Assembly: GCA_963737705.1 (NCBI GenBank)
Contig: CAVTTP010000003.1
Location: 62,001-126,000 of the forward strand
Direction: 5' to 3'
Length of the DNA stretch: 64,000 nt
Source: PALSA-607 sp963737705
Lineage (GTDB): Bacteria; Actinomycetota; Actinomycetes; Acidothermales; Acidothermaceae
The notes beneath the pieces are model-generated. The model was given only the letters and a program-made list of their open reading frames with translations. It ran no database searches and was not told the DNA's origin. Position 1 is the first letter of the stretch. The number at the start of each line of letters is the position of its first letter. Both the position numbers and the translations under genes were made by a program. Positions 1 through 10,391 of this stretch are shown here, piece after piece.

Positions 1-1
1 T

Positions 2-721
2 TGCGCAGAGGTCGGGATCGCGAGCATCCAACGCGAGCTTCCGGCGTCTGTCTCGCAGGCGGAGGTCGAGGCCGTCGTCGACGAACTGAACGCCGACCCG
101 AGTTGCACCGGCTACATCGTCCAGCTGCCACTGCCGCGTGGCCTCGACGAGTTCGCCGTGCTCGAGCGGATCGATCCGCGCAAGGACGCCGACGGGCTGC
201 ACCCGAGCAACCTCGGTCGGCTCGTACTCATGCAGCCGGGTCCGCTGCCGTGCACACCGCGCGCGTGCATCGAGCTCATGCGCCGCTACGACGTCCCGAT
301 TAACGGCGCCGATGTCGTCGTCGTCGGTCGTGGCGTGACGGTGGGTCGCCCGATCGGGCTGCTACTCACCCGACGCAGCGAGAACGCGACGGTCACGTTG
401 TGCCATACCGGCACGGTCGATCTCGCGGGTCATGTGCGGCGCGCCGACATCGTTATTGCGGCGACCGGGGTGCCCGGGCTCATCACCGCCGACATGGTGA
501 AGCCCGGCGCGGCGGTGCTCGATGTGGGCATCACCCGGGTCGTGGGGGACGACGGGAAGAGTCGCTACGTTGGCGACGTCGCCGTCGGTGTCAGCGAGGT
601 CGCCGGCTGGCTGGCTCCGATGCCCGGGGGCGTCGGGCTCATGACGCGGGCGATGCTGTTGACCAATGTGGTCGAGGCGGCGGAGGCCGCAGCGACGTTT
701 GCTGGGGCTTACGCCGGTTAG
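2..721 (+). CDS. folD: Bifunctional methylenetetrahydrofolate dehydrogenase/cyclohydrolase FolD, 5' end cut by window
   Basis: The last 239 residues of FolD, which interconverts 5,10-methylene-, methenyl- and 10-formyl-tetrahydrofolate in the cytosol with NADP. The frame is open from base 2; the N-terminus, with the substrate Tyr and Lys region, lies outside the window. Visible family motifs are VQLPLP, KDADGLHP (usually DVDGFHP), PCTP, the Rossmann signature GRGVTVGRP and near the C-terminus PGGVGLMT, where most homologues have PGGVGPMT. The TAG stop also forms the first three bases of a -10-like hexamer for the next gene. Family assignment is secure; only the start is unseen. Confidence 0.96.
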   Translation, partial: CAEVGIASIQRELPASVSQAEVEAVVDELNADPSCTGYIVQLPLPRGLDEFAVLERIDPRKDADGLHPSNLGRLVLMQPGPLPCTPRACIELMRRYDVPINGADVVVVGRGVTVGRPIGLLLTRRSENATVTLCHTGTVDLAGHVRRADIVIAATGVPGLITADMVKPGAAVLDVGITRVVGDDGKSRYVGDVAVGVSEVAGWLAPMPGGVGLMTRAMLLTNVVEAAEAAATFAGAYAG

Positions 722-724
722 ACT
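719..724 (+). promoter_or_regulatory. Leaderless -10 element (TAGACT) for the DUF3017 gene
   Basis: TAGACT lies 7 nt before GTG 732, the spacing that puts transcription start on the start codon in actinobacteria. Its TAG is the stop codon of folD. No -35 was evident. Confidence 0.5.
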
Positions 725-731
725 TGGCGCC

Positions 732-1166
732 GTGACGTCCCCGTCAGCTGAGACCCGGCTTACCGAGCCACTGATCGCTGCGTCCGACGTCGAGGTCGTC
801 GACGAGGTTCATGTACTAGCTGCGCCAGATGTTGAGGCTGCCCCAGACGAGGCTGCCTCAGACGTTGACGGCGTGCCTGAGGTTGTGGCGATTGAACCGC
901 AGCAGCGCAGGAGCGTTTTGAGCGAATGGCCGCTGGCGTTGATCATCGGCGGCGTCGCGCTCGGACTAGTCATCATCGGGCTGCACCACTTCCGATGGGG
1001 CAACCTCGTGATCGCGGGTTCGGTGCTTGCCGGCGCGTTCTTTCGCCTCGTGTTGCCGACCAGGCGAGCAGGGCTTCTTGCAATCCGGTCGCGGTTCACC
1101 GACGTGGTGACTATGTCCGCAATGGGTGGATCGTTGATGCTTCTGGCGTTGATCACTAGTACTTAA
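732..1166 (+). CDS. DUF3017 family membrane protein
   Basis: A 144-residue protein. An acidic, proline- and valine-rich N-terminal half (about residues 1-55) precedes a hydrophobic C-terminal domain with three predicted membrane segments (around PLALIIGGVALGLVIIGL, LVIAGSVLAGAFFRLVL and the C-terminal VTMSAMGGSLMLLALI). The GLHHFRWG and RAGLLAIRSR stretches between them match DUF3017, an actinobacterial family of unknown function usually found directly after folD, as here. GTG 732 is chosen because it follows folD by 10 nt and lies 7 nt after TAGACT; an in-frame start inside folD (666) is less likely. Function is not known. Confidence 0.85.
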   Translation: MTSPSAETRLTEPLIAASDVEVVDEVHVLAAPDVEAAPDEAASDVDGVPEVVAIEPQQRRSVLSEWPLALIIGGVALGLVIIGLHHFRWGNLVIAGSVLAGAFFRLVLPTRRAGLLAIRSRFTDVVTMSAMGGSLMLLALITST

Positions 1167-1314
1167 TAGGCCTAACGGGTGATCGCTTCGAATTCGCGGC
1201 TTCAATTACTCCGTTTGCTTGCGGGGCCTCAACATTTCGGCCACGATTCCTGGCAGATGCGCCGGTCGCCCTTGGCCGAAGCGCCGGTTATGTCGCCCCC
1301 GGGGGGGAATCGTA

Positions 1315-3984
<2,670 letters not shown>

Positions 3985-4017
3985 CCAGCGTTTGGCGTAA
4001 CAGAGGTTCCCGTACCT

Positions 4018-4111
4018 GAGGGCCCTCACCACACGGCGTTCAAGCGTCGCGAGGCGAGGGCCCTCACCATGCCGGGCGGAACCCCCTGAACGTGCTCGAA
4101 GCCCCTCACCA
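4018..4111 (+). repeat. Direct repeats GAGGGCCCTCACCA upstream of mdh
   Basis: A perfect 14-bp repeat occurs at 4018-4031 and 4056-4069, and a shortened copy (CCCTCACCA) at 4103-4111. Each full copy contains the 10-bp palindrome GAGGGCCCTC. The last copy ends 2 nt before the mdh -10-like hexamer. The position fits an operator array or part of the preceding gene's terminator; neither is proven. Confidence 0.6.
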
Positions 4112-4112
4112 A

Positions 4113-4118
4113 TAGCAT
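4113..4118 (+). promoter_or_regulatory. Leaderless -10 element (TAGCAT) for mdh
   Basis: TAGCAT lies 6 nt before GTG 4125, and no Shine-Dalgarno sequence precedes that start, so a leaderless mRNA is likely. Confidence 0.5.
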
Positions 4119-4124
4119 GACGAT

Positions 4125-5102
4125 GTGACGAATGGTGCGCGCAAGGGCAAGGTCAGCGTCGTCGGTGCAGGCTTCTACGGCTCGACCACCGCGCTTCGAT
4201 TAGCCGAATACGACATCTTCGAGTCGGTCGTTCTCACCGACATCGTGGAAGGCAAGCCTGAGGGCATTGCCCTCGACATGAACCAGTCGAGGCCGATCGA
4301 GGGTTTCGAGACTGCCGTGATCGGTCAGACGACGACGGCGGACGGCGATGGGTACGAGGCGATCAGCGGATCCGACGTCGTCATCATCACCGCAGGCCTC
4401 CCGCGTAAGCCGGGCATGAGCCGGATGGATCTCATCGAGGTCAACGCGAAAATCGTGCGCGGCGTCGCGGAAAACGTGGCGAAAAACGCACCGAATGCAG
4501 TTGTCATCGTGGTGTCGAACCCGCTCGACGAGATGACCGCACTCACGCAACTCGCGACAGGCTTCCGCAAGAGCCAAGTGCTTGGGCAGGCCGGCATGCT
4601 CGACACGGCGCGGTTCAGCAACTTCGTCGCGACGCAACTCGGCGTGCCTGTCGGTGCGGTGCGCACTCTCACTCTTGGTTCGCACGGTGACACGATGGTG
4701 CCGGTTCCATCAGCGTGCACCGTCACGATCGATGGCACGAAGCGTCCGCTGACCGACCTGTTGTCGGCCGACGTCATCGACGATCTCGTGACGCGCACCC
4801 GCAACGGCGGCGCCGAGATCGTCGCCTTGCTGAAGACCGGCTCTGCGTACTTCGCACCATCAGCTGCGGCGGCACGGATGGCACGAGCGGTGGCTCAGGA
4901 TGCCGGTGCTGTAATGCCAGTGTGCGCGTGGGTCGACGGTGAGTACGGCATCAGCGGTGTCTACCTCGGCGTCGAGGCGGAGCTTGATGCGAGCGGCGTG
5001 CGCAAGGTCGTCGAAACCCCGCTCACGGAGACCGAGCTCGCCGCGTTGCGTGCGGCGGCCGAAGCGGTTCGCGCCAAGCAGGCCGACGTCGCGGATCTGT
5101 AG
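4125..5102 (+). CDS. mdh: Malate dehydrogenase (LDH-like type)
   Basis: A 325-residue NAD-dependent malate dehydrogenase of the TCA cycle, oxidising malate to oxaloacetate. The N-terminal Rossmann motif is VVGAGFYGS. The mobile loop GLPRKPGMSRMDL has the arginines that select malate over lactate. NPLDEMT and the catalytic His187 in GSHGDTMVP follow. Length and motifs match the compact LDH-like MDH group rather than the longer cytosolic type. GTG 4125 is chosen from the start of the beta-strand and from the TAGCAT hexamer 6 nt upstream. It lies 59 bp before icd, so two successive TCA-cycle enzymes are adjacent. Confidence 0.95.
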   Translation: MTNGARKGKVSVVGAGFYGSTTALRLAEYDIFESVVLTDIVEGKPEGIALDMNQSRPIEGFETAVIGQTTTADGDGYEAISGSDVVIITAGLPRKPGMSRMDLIEVNAKIVRGVAENVAKNAPNAVVIVVSNPLDEMTALTQLATGFRKSQVLGQAGMLDTARFSNFVATQLGVPVGAVRTLTLGSHGDTMVPVPSACTVTIDGTKRPLTDLLSADVIDDLVTRTRNGGAEIVALLKTGSAYFAPSAAAARMARAVAQDAGAVMPVCAWVDGEYGISGVYLGVEAELDASGVRKVVETPLTETELAALRAAAEAVRAKQADVADL

Positions 5103-5161
5103 TTTCGCGGCGAGTGACACACGTCCGCTGACAGTGGTCGATTCGAGGTAGTGGAGAACAG

Positions 5162-6376
5162 ATGGCGAAGATCAAGGTTGTCAATCCTGTCGTCGAGCTA
5201 GACGGCGACGAGATGACGCGCATCATCTGGCACTTCATCAAGGACCAACTGATCCTGCCGTACCTCGACATCGAACTGGAGTACTACGACCTCGGCGTCG
5301 AGCATCGCGATGCGACCGATGATCAGGTGACCATCGACTCGGCCAATGCCATCAAGAAGCACGGCGTTGGCGTGAAGTGCGCGACCATCACGCCCGACGA
5401 AGCACGCGTCACCGAGTTCGGTCTGAAGAAGATGTGGCGTTCACCGAACGGCACGATCCGCAACATCCTCGGTGGCGTCATCTTCCGCGAACCCATCATC
5501 ATCAGCAACATTCCGAGGCTCGTTCCCAGCTGGACCAAGCCAATCGTCATCGGCCGCCACGCCCACGGCGACCAGTACGCGGCCACTGATTTTGTCGTTC
5601 CTGGCCCGGGCACGGTCACGATGACCTATACGCCCGACGGCGAGGGCGAGCCGATGCAGTTTCAGGTCGCTAAGTTCGCTGGTGGCGGCGTTTCCATGGG
5701 CATGTACAACTTCGACGACTCGATCCGCGACTTCGCGCGCGCGTCACTGCGGTACGGGCTCAACCGCAACTACCCGGTCTACCTGTCGACGAAGAACACG
5801 ATCCTGAAGGCCTACGACGGCCGCTTCAAAGATCTGTTCGCCGAGGTATTCGAGACTGAGTTCAAGGCGGAGTTCGAAGCGGCAGGCATTACTTACGAGC
5901 ACCGACTCATCGACGACATGGTCGCGGCCGCGCTGAAGTGGGAAGGCGGCTACGTGTGGGCCTGCAAGAACTACGACGGCGACGTGCAGTCCGACACCGT
6001 TGCGCAGGGCTACGGATCACTCGGCTTGATGACCTCGGTGCTGATGACCCCCGACGGTCGCACCGTCGAGGCCGAGGCCGCGCACGGAACCGTCACGAGG
6101 CACTTCCGGCAGCACCAACAGGGCAAGGCGACATCGACGAACCCCATCGCCTCGATCTTCGCCTGGACTCGTGGTTTGCAGCACCGCGGAAAGCTCGACA
6201 ACACTCCCGAGGTGACGGCCTTCGCCACCGCGCTCGAGGAGGTCTGCATCGAAACCGTCGAGAGCGGCAAGATGACGAAAGACCTTGCGCTGCTCATCAG
6301 TCCCGACACGGAATTCCTTACCACAGAAGATTTTTTGGGCGCTCTCGACGAGAACCTGCGCACCAAAGTTGGCTGA
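5162..6376 (+). CDS. icd: NADP-dependent isocitrate dehydrogenase (homodimeric, eukaryote-like type)
   Basis: A 404-residue enzyme converting isocitrate to 2-oxoglutarate with NADPH formation. The N-terminus VVELDGDEMTRIIW and the segments WRSPNGTIRNILGG, RHAHGDQYAATDF, STKNTILKAYDGRF, IDDMVAAALKW and EAAHGTVTRH are diagnostic of the type II family shared by many actinobacteria and eukaryotes. GGAG 9 bp before ATG 5162 (GTGGAGAACAG) acts as ribosome binding site. The 3' end overlaps the probable start of the following methyltransferase gene. Confidence 0.97.
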   Translation: MAKIKVVNPVVELDGDEMTRIIWHFIKDQLILPYLDIELEYYDLGVEHRDATDDQVTIDSANAIKKHGVGVKCATITPDEARVTEFGLKKMWRSPNGTIRNILGGVIFREPIIISNIPRLVPSWTKPIVIGRHAHGDQYAATDFVVPGPGTVTMTYTPDGEGEPMQFQVAKFAGGGVSMGMYNFDDSIRDFARASLRYGLNRNYPVYLSTKNTILKAYDGRFKDLFAEVFETEFKAEFEAAGITYEHRLIDDMVAAALKWEGGYVWACKNYDGDVQSDTVAQGYGSLGLMTSVLMTPDGRTVEAEAAHGTVTRHFRQHQQGKATSTNPIASIFAWTRGLQHRGKLDNTPEVTAFATALEEVCIETVESGKMTKDLALLISPDTEFLTTEDFLGALDENLRTKVG

Positions 6377-7109
6377 TCCCGATCTCGATCGCGAAGCCGC
6401 GGCCTGGGACGAGCTAGGTCGCCGCGATCCGCATTGGGCGATCCTGTCCGAGCCAGGGCGGCAAGGCAGCTGGGACGACGAGGGGTTCTTCGCGACCGGC
6501 CGCACAGAGATCGACGCCACACTCACCGAGCTCGGCGAGCTGCTCACGGCTCGCGGCGCAGCGCTCGACTTCGGCTGCGGCCTTGGTCGACTAAGCCAGG
6601 CACTCGCCGTCCACTTTGACTCAGTGACTGGCGTCGACGTCGCGGCGTCAATGGTCGAAGGCGCGCGGGCTCGCAACGCGTTTCCTGACAGGGTCTCTTA
6701 CGTCGTCAACACGACACCGACGCTGCCGTTCGACGATGCGACGTTCGATTTCGCCTACTCCATCTTGGTGTTGCAGCACATTCCGCCGAAGGCCGCCGCT
6801 GGTTACATCAGCGAGTTGGTACGCGTCTTGCGGCCGGGTGGCGTGGTCGTGTTTCAGGAGCTTTCGCATCGGGCGCCGACCGTTCGCAACGCAGTGCTGC
6901 GAGTCGTCCCGAAACGCGGTTTGGCGCTGCTGCGCAAGGCACGCCGCGGATGGGCGGCACCAATGACGATGGACGGCGTTCCCCGCCAGCAGGTGACCGC
7001 GCTGGTTGAGGCGGCGGGTGGCGAGGTGGTCGAGGTCCGTGACGACGCCTCGGGTGAACCAGTGTGGAAGGGCTACCGTTACACGGTCCGGCGGTTGCCC
7101 GCCCGCTAG
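6369..7109 (+). CDS. Class I SAM-dependent methyltransferase
   Basis: A 246-residue methyltransferase of unknown substrate. Motif I is LDFGCGLGRLSQ, followed by TGVDVAASMV (acidic ribose-binding Asp), LPFDDATFDFAYSILVLQHI (motif IV) and VLRPGGVVVFQE. TTG 6369 is chosen because it lies inside the last codons of icd (8-nt overlap) and gives a normal N-terminus; in-frame starts further upstream would code deep inside icd. Its TAG stop overlaps a -10-like hexamer for the next small ORF. Confidence 0.85.
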   Translation: MADPDLDREAAAWDELGRRDPHWAILSEPGRQGSWDDEGFFATGRTEIDATLTELGELLTARGAALDFGCGLGRLSQALAVHFDSVTGVDVAASMVEGARARNAFPDRVSYVVNTTPTLPFDDATFDFAYSILVLQHIPPKAAAGYISELVRVLRPGGVVVFQELSHRAPTVRNAVLRVVPKRGLALLRKARRGWAAPMTMDGVPRQQVTALVEAAGGEVVEVRDDASGEPVWKGYRYTVRRLPAR

Positions 7110-7112
7110 CCT
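7107..7112 (+). promoter_or_regulatory. Leaderless -10 element (TAGCCT) for the 19-codon leader ORF
   Basis: TAGCCT lies 7 nt before ATG 7120; TAG is also the stop codon of the methyltransferase gene. It would drive the leader peptide and the CNNM gene from their own transcript. Confidence 0.45.
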
Positions 7113-7119
7113 GATCGTT

Positions 7120-7179
7120 ATGGACGGTGGCGATAGTCAGCTGCTCTGCAGTCGCGCGGGCTGCGGGGTCACGCGATGA
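7120..7179 (+). CDS. Leader peptide of 19 residues with a CX4C pair, overlapping the CNNM gene
   Basis: An ORF coding for 19 residues, starting MDGGDSQ and containing CSRAGC. Its TGA stop overlaps the ATG of the CNNM gene as ATGA, so ribosomes finishing the leader could restart on the large gene. It has a TANNNT hexamer exactly 7 nt upstream and no ribosome binding site, as for a leaderless mRNA. Short leaderless cysteine-containing uORFs that attenuate downstream genes are known in mycobacteria; whether two cysteines suffice here is not known. It may also be the remnant of a longer cysteine-containing small protein. Confidence 0.45.
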   Translation: MDGGDSQLLCSRAGCGVTR

Positions 7180-8495
7180 AGGTCGTGCTCGACATCGCGG
7201 TGGTGCTGGCGCTCGTCGTTATTGAGGCCGTGTTCGTGGCCACCGAGATCGCGCTCATCTCGCTGCGCGACAGCCAGGTCCGCGGGCTTGCGACGAAGGG
7301 ACGTCGTGGCGCGGCCGTCGCGAGACTGACGTCCGACCCGAACCGGTTTCTGGCGGGCGTGCAGATCGGCGTGACGCTGACCTCCCTGCTCTCGTCGGCC
7401 TACGGCGCGGTGACGCTCTCCGCTGCTGCCGGCCGCGAACTCGAACGTCTCGGCATGACGCACAGGTGGGCCGACATTCTCGGGTTTCTCATCGTGACGT
7501 TGTCGATCTCTTTCGTGACGCTCGTTCTTGGCGAGCTCGTGCCCAAACGGCTGGCGTTGCAGCGCGCGGAGAAGGCAGCGCAGCTGGCCGCACCGACTCT
7601 CGACCGGTTCGCGAGCTTGATGCGGCCCGTCATCTGGCTGCTCTCGCTGTCGACGAATGTGGTCGTCCGGCTGTTGGGCGGGGACCCTGACGCGAGACGC
7701 GAATCGATCAGTGAAGAAGAGTTGCGTGGGCTGGTCGCGACGCACGAATCGCTCGGTCGTGACGAGCGCCGACTGATCGATGAGGTATTCACTGCAGGCG
7801 ACCGCCGGCTGCGCGAGGTGCTCGTGCCGCGCACCGAGGTCGAGTTTCTCGACGCCACAACGACAGTGCAACAGGCGTTGAAGCTCGTCGCGTCTGGACC
7901 GCACTCGCGCTATCCGGTCGTCCGCGGATCGCACGACGACGTTGTCGGCTTCGTGCACATCCGCGACCTCGTCACGACGCGAGCCGAAGTCGACCCGCGC
8001 ACTGTCCGGATCGGAGACCTCGTCCGGCCGGTCAAGATGCTGCCTGACGGCAAGAATGTGCTCGCTGCTTTGTCGGAGATGAGACGTGAACGTCAGCACC
8101 TCGCGATCGTCGTCGACGAATACGGCGGGACGGCGGGCATCGTGACGCTCGAGGATCTCGTCGAGGAGGTCGTGGGTGACATTCGCGACGAGTACGACCT
8201 CGACGGGGGAGGCCCGGACCGTCTTCGCGGGGGCGACGTCGTCGTCGACGGCCTGCTGAATACAGACGATTTTGCTGAGCAGGCAGGGGTTGTGCTGCCC
8301 GATGGCCCTTACGAGACCGTCGCCGGGTTCCTGATGGCCGAGCTCGGACACCTCCCCGAACTGGGTGAGTCGGTGCAAGTCGGCGATCATCGGCTCGCGG
8401 TCGCCGAACTCGACGGTCGCCGGGTGGCTAGGGTTCGGGTCAGCGCGCCGCCAGCCGAAAATGGCGTCGGCGAGCCCAGCCATTTGGGAGAATGA
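7176..8495 (+). CDS. CNNM/CorC-family membrane protein (DUF21, CBS pair, CorC_HlyC domain)
   Basis: A 439-residue membrane protein of the family often called hemolysin-related, linked to Mg/Co transport or resistance. Domains in order: DUF21 with about four hydrophobic segments (residues 5-165, including VLALVVIEAVFVATEIALIS and ILGFLIVTLSISFVTLVLGE followed by LVPKRLA), a pair of CBS domains (about 205-325; YPVVRGSHDDVVGFVHIRDL and VDEYGGTAGIVTLEDLVEEV) and a C-terminal CorC_HlyC domain (about 345-425) with DGLLNTDDF. ATG 7176 overlaps the stop of the 19-codon leader ORF, implying translational coupling. It is followed by trpS after 3 nt. The transported ion is not established. Confidence 0.9.
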   Translation: MKVVLDIAVVLALVVIEAVFVATEIALISLRDSQVRGLATKGRRGAAVARLTSDPNRFLAGVQIGVTLTSLLSSAYGAVTLSAAAGRELERLGMTHRWADILGFLIVTLSISFVTLVLGELVPKRLALQRAEKAAQLAAPTLDRFASLMRPVIWLLSLSTNVVVRLLGGDPDARRESISEEELRGLVATHESLGRDERRLIDEVFTAGDRRLREVLVPRTEVEFLDATTTVQQALKLVASGPHSRYPVVRGSHDDVVGFVHIRDLVTTRAEVDPRTVRIGDLVRPVKMLPDGKNVLAALSEMRRERQHLAIVVDEYGGTAGIVTLEDLVEEVVGDIRDEYDLDGGGPDRLRGGDVVVDGLLNTDDFAEQAGVVLPDGPYETVAGFLMAELGHLPELGESVQVGDHRLAVAELDGRRVARVRVSAPPAENGVGEPSHLGE

Positions 8496-8498
8496 GAT

Positions 8499-9506
8499 AT
8501 GACTTCGCACAGCCGGCCGCGGGTGCTCTCGGGCATCCAGCCGACATCTGATTCCTTCCACCTCGGCAACTACCTCGGTGCGTTGCAGAACTGGGTCGCC
8601 CTGCAGGACGAGTTCGATGCGTTCTACTGCGTCGTCGACCTGCACGCGATCACCGTCGAGTGGGATCCTCAGGTCTTGCGCCAGCGCACCCGGCTATCTG
8701 CTGCGCAGTTGCTTGCGATCGGCCTCGACCCCGAGCGGTGCAGCCTGTTCATCCAAAGCCACGTGCCGGAGCATGCCGAGCTGGCCTGGGTCTTCTCATG
8801 TATCACCGGTTTCGGCGAGGCCAGCCGGATGACGCAGTTCAAGGAAAAGACCGCGCGCGCGAACAATGCGGGTGTGGGGCTTTTCACGTACCCGATTCTG
8901 CAGGCCGCTGACATCGCGATCTATCAGGCCGACCGCGTACCGGTGGGCGAAGACCAGCGGCAGCATCTCGAGCTGACCCGCGATCTCGTGCAGCGGTTCA
9001 ACACCCGGTTCGGCCCCACGTTCACCATGCCCGAAGCGCACATCGTGAAGGCGACGGCGAAGATCTTCGACCTGCAAGACCCGAGCGCCAAGATGAGCAA
9101 GTCACTCCAGGACGCCGGCACTGCGCTGCTGCTCGACACCCCCAAGCAGCTGGTCAAGAAGATCAAGTCGGCCGTCACCGATAGCGGCTCCCATGTGCAT
9201 TTCGACCCGGTCGAAAAGCCAGGAGTCAGCAACTTGCTGACCATCTATAGCGCCCTGACCGGAAGAGAAATCAGCGAAATCGAGTCGGCCTATGCCGGCA
9301 AGGGTTACGGTGACTTCAAAGCCGACCTGGCAGATGTCGTGGTCGAGTTCGTCACGCCGGTGCAGGAAAAGGTACGGCACTACCTCGATGACACCGAGGC
9401 CCTCGACGCGATCCTCGCGGCTGGTGCCGAGCGGGCGCGCGGGGTCGCCGTCACCACCATGGAGTTGGTTCGCGAGCGCGTCGGCTTCCTGCCGAGGAAG
9501 GTCTGA
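8499..9506 (+). CDS. trpS: Tryptophan--tRNA ligase
   Basis: A 335-residue class Ic aminoacyl-tRNA synthetase charging tRNA-Trp. HLGN (residues 21-24, the HIGH motif) and KMSKS (198-202) are both intact, and the GIQPTSDSFHLGNYLGAL opening and VPVGEDQRQHLELTRDLV segment are typical of bacterial TrpS. The 3-nt gap to the preceding gene, with GGGAGAATG overlapping its end, suggests co-translation. No T-box or other tRNA-sensing leader is visible upstream. Confidence 0.97.
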   Translation: MTSHSRPRVLSGIQPTSDSFHLGNYLGALQNWVALQDEFDAFYCVVDLHAITVEWDPQVLRQRTRLSAAQLLAIGLDPERCSLFIQSHVPEHAELAWVFSCITGFGEASRMTQFKEKTARANNAGVGLFTYPILQAADIAIYQADRVPVGEDQRQHLELTRDLVQRFNTRFGPTFTMPEAHIVKATAKIFDLQDPSAKMSKSLQDAGTALLLDTPKQLVKKIKSAVTDSGSHVHFDPVEKPGVSNLLTIYSALTGREISEIESAYAGKGYGDFKADLADVVVEFVTPVQEKVRHYLDDTEALDAILAAGAERARGVAVTTMELVRERVGFLPRKV

Positions 9507-9510
9507 GTCT

Positions 9511-10062
9511 TTGAGTCGCGCTGCCCATACGATCGGTGTCGCAATCGGTGTGCCGGAGCCTTACGGCGCCGAGCTGACGAAGTGGCGTGAAGATCTCGGC
9601 GACCCGCTCGCGCTGGCGATTCCGCCCCACGTCACATTGATCACCCCAACCGACCTCGACGACTCGCAGTTGGCTGCGGTGGTCTCGCACCTTGAATCGG
9701 TGGCGGCGCAGCAGTGGCCGTTCGAGATCCAGTTGCGCGGGACCGGCAGCTTCCGGCCGGTCTCACCTGTGGTGTTCGTGGCACTGGCGGCCGGCATCAG
9801 CGACTGCGAGCGGCTCGAGCGCGCCGTGCGCAGCGGACCGCTGGCCCACCCGCTGAAGTTCAACTACCACCCACACGTCACGGTCGCTCACGACGTCCCG
9901 CCTGAGGTTCTTGATCATGCATTTCGCGAACTCGCCGACTACGAGGCCGCGTTCACCGTTGAGCACTTCGGGCTCTTCGAACGAGGGGACGACGGGGTGT
10001 GGCGCACCGACCGTGACTTCGCGTTTGGTCTGGGCGCGCCGACAGGCTCAACCTCAACCTGA
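9511..10062 (+). CDS. 2'-5' RNA ligase/phosphoesterase superfamily protein
   Basis: A 183-residue two-histidine phosphoesterase. Both catalytic HXT motifs are present: PPHVTLITP (near residue 35) and YHPHVTVAH (near residue 115). Members ligate or hydrolyse 2',5'- or cyclic-phosphate RNA ends; the natural substrate here is unknown. TTG 9511, 4 nt after trpS, is chosen because the longer open frame upstream overlaps trpS. Association with trpS is common in actinobacteria. The YihY-type gene often found next to this pair is absent. Confidence 0.83.
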   Translation: MSRAAHTIGVAIGVPEPYGAELTKWREDLGDPLALAIPPHVTLITPTDLDDSQLAAVVSHLESVAAQQWPFEIQLRGTGSFRPVSPVVFVALAAGISDCERLERAVRSGPLAHPLKFNYHPHVTVAHDVPPEVLDHAFRELADYEAAFTVEHFGLFERGDDGVWRTDRDFAFGLGAPTGSTST

Positions 10063-10223
10063 GGTTGTTGCGTGGATTGACCGCAGGCGCTGGCTGCTAC
10101 AGCGTCGCTGCTCCAGGTCTCGATCGGCACTCGCGCCTGACCCAACGCGCGGCGAGCGGGTCGGCGGTCCTTGCACAGAATGGCGCCCTTGCTCCGCTTC
10201 GTCGCACGGAGTAGGCAGTAACG

Positions 10224-10391
10224 ATGGGAAGACAAGCAGCAGTTGTGGTTTGCGTGCTCGCGATGGTTGCCGTCATCGTCGGCGTCGACGTGCTGTTCTT
10301 CAGGAATCACTTCTGGCCGCGGCTCATGTCCAACGTCGGGATTGTGCTCGTGTTCGGGGCGTTCTACTTGAGGTACCTCAAGCGCTCGTGA
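10224..10391 (+). CDS. Small membrane protein, 55 residues
   Basis: A 55-residue protein with two membrane segments (VVVCVLAMVAVIVGVDVLFF and VGIVLVFGAFYLRYL) separated by RNHFWPRLM. I recall similar small proteins with the GVDVLFFRNxFWxRL pattern in many actinobacteria, without known function. ATG 10224 is the only reasonable start. Its TGA stop overlaps the GTG of the following nucleotidyltransferase gene. The 161 bases between the RNA ligase-like gene and this one contain nothing I can support. Confidence 0.72.
   Translation: MGRQAAVVVCVLAMVAVIVGVDVLFFRNHFWPRLMSNVGIVLVFGAFYLRYLKRS

Noticed and set aside
1219..1314. In-frame extension upstream of the large wall-binding protein
   Set aside because: It would put 32 basic residues before a perfect signal peptide; ATG 1315 is the natural start.
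8380..8499. Possible T-box or tRNA-sensing leader before trpS
   Set aside because: trpS starts 3 nt after the CNNM gene; the region is coding and shows no specifier loop or T-box sequence.
7137..8645. 502-codon minus-strand open frame opposite the CNNM gene
   Set aside because: It is a high-GC shadow frame with Arg/His/Asp-rich composition and no family motif, fully antisense to a well-supported gene.
9292..9510. Upstream extension of the 2'-5' RNA ligase-like frame
   Set aside because: It runs inside trpS in another frame and gives an Arg/Ser-rich peptide; TTG 9511 fits the family N-terminus.
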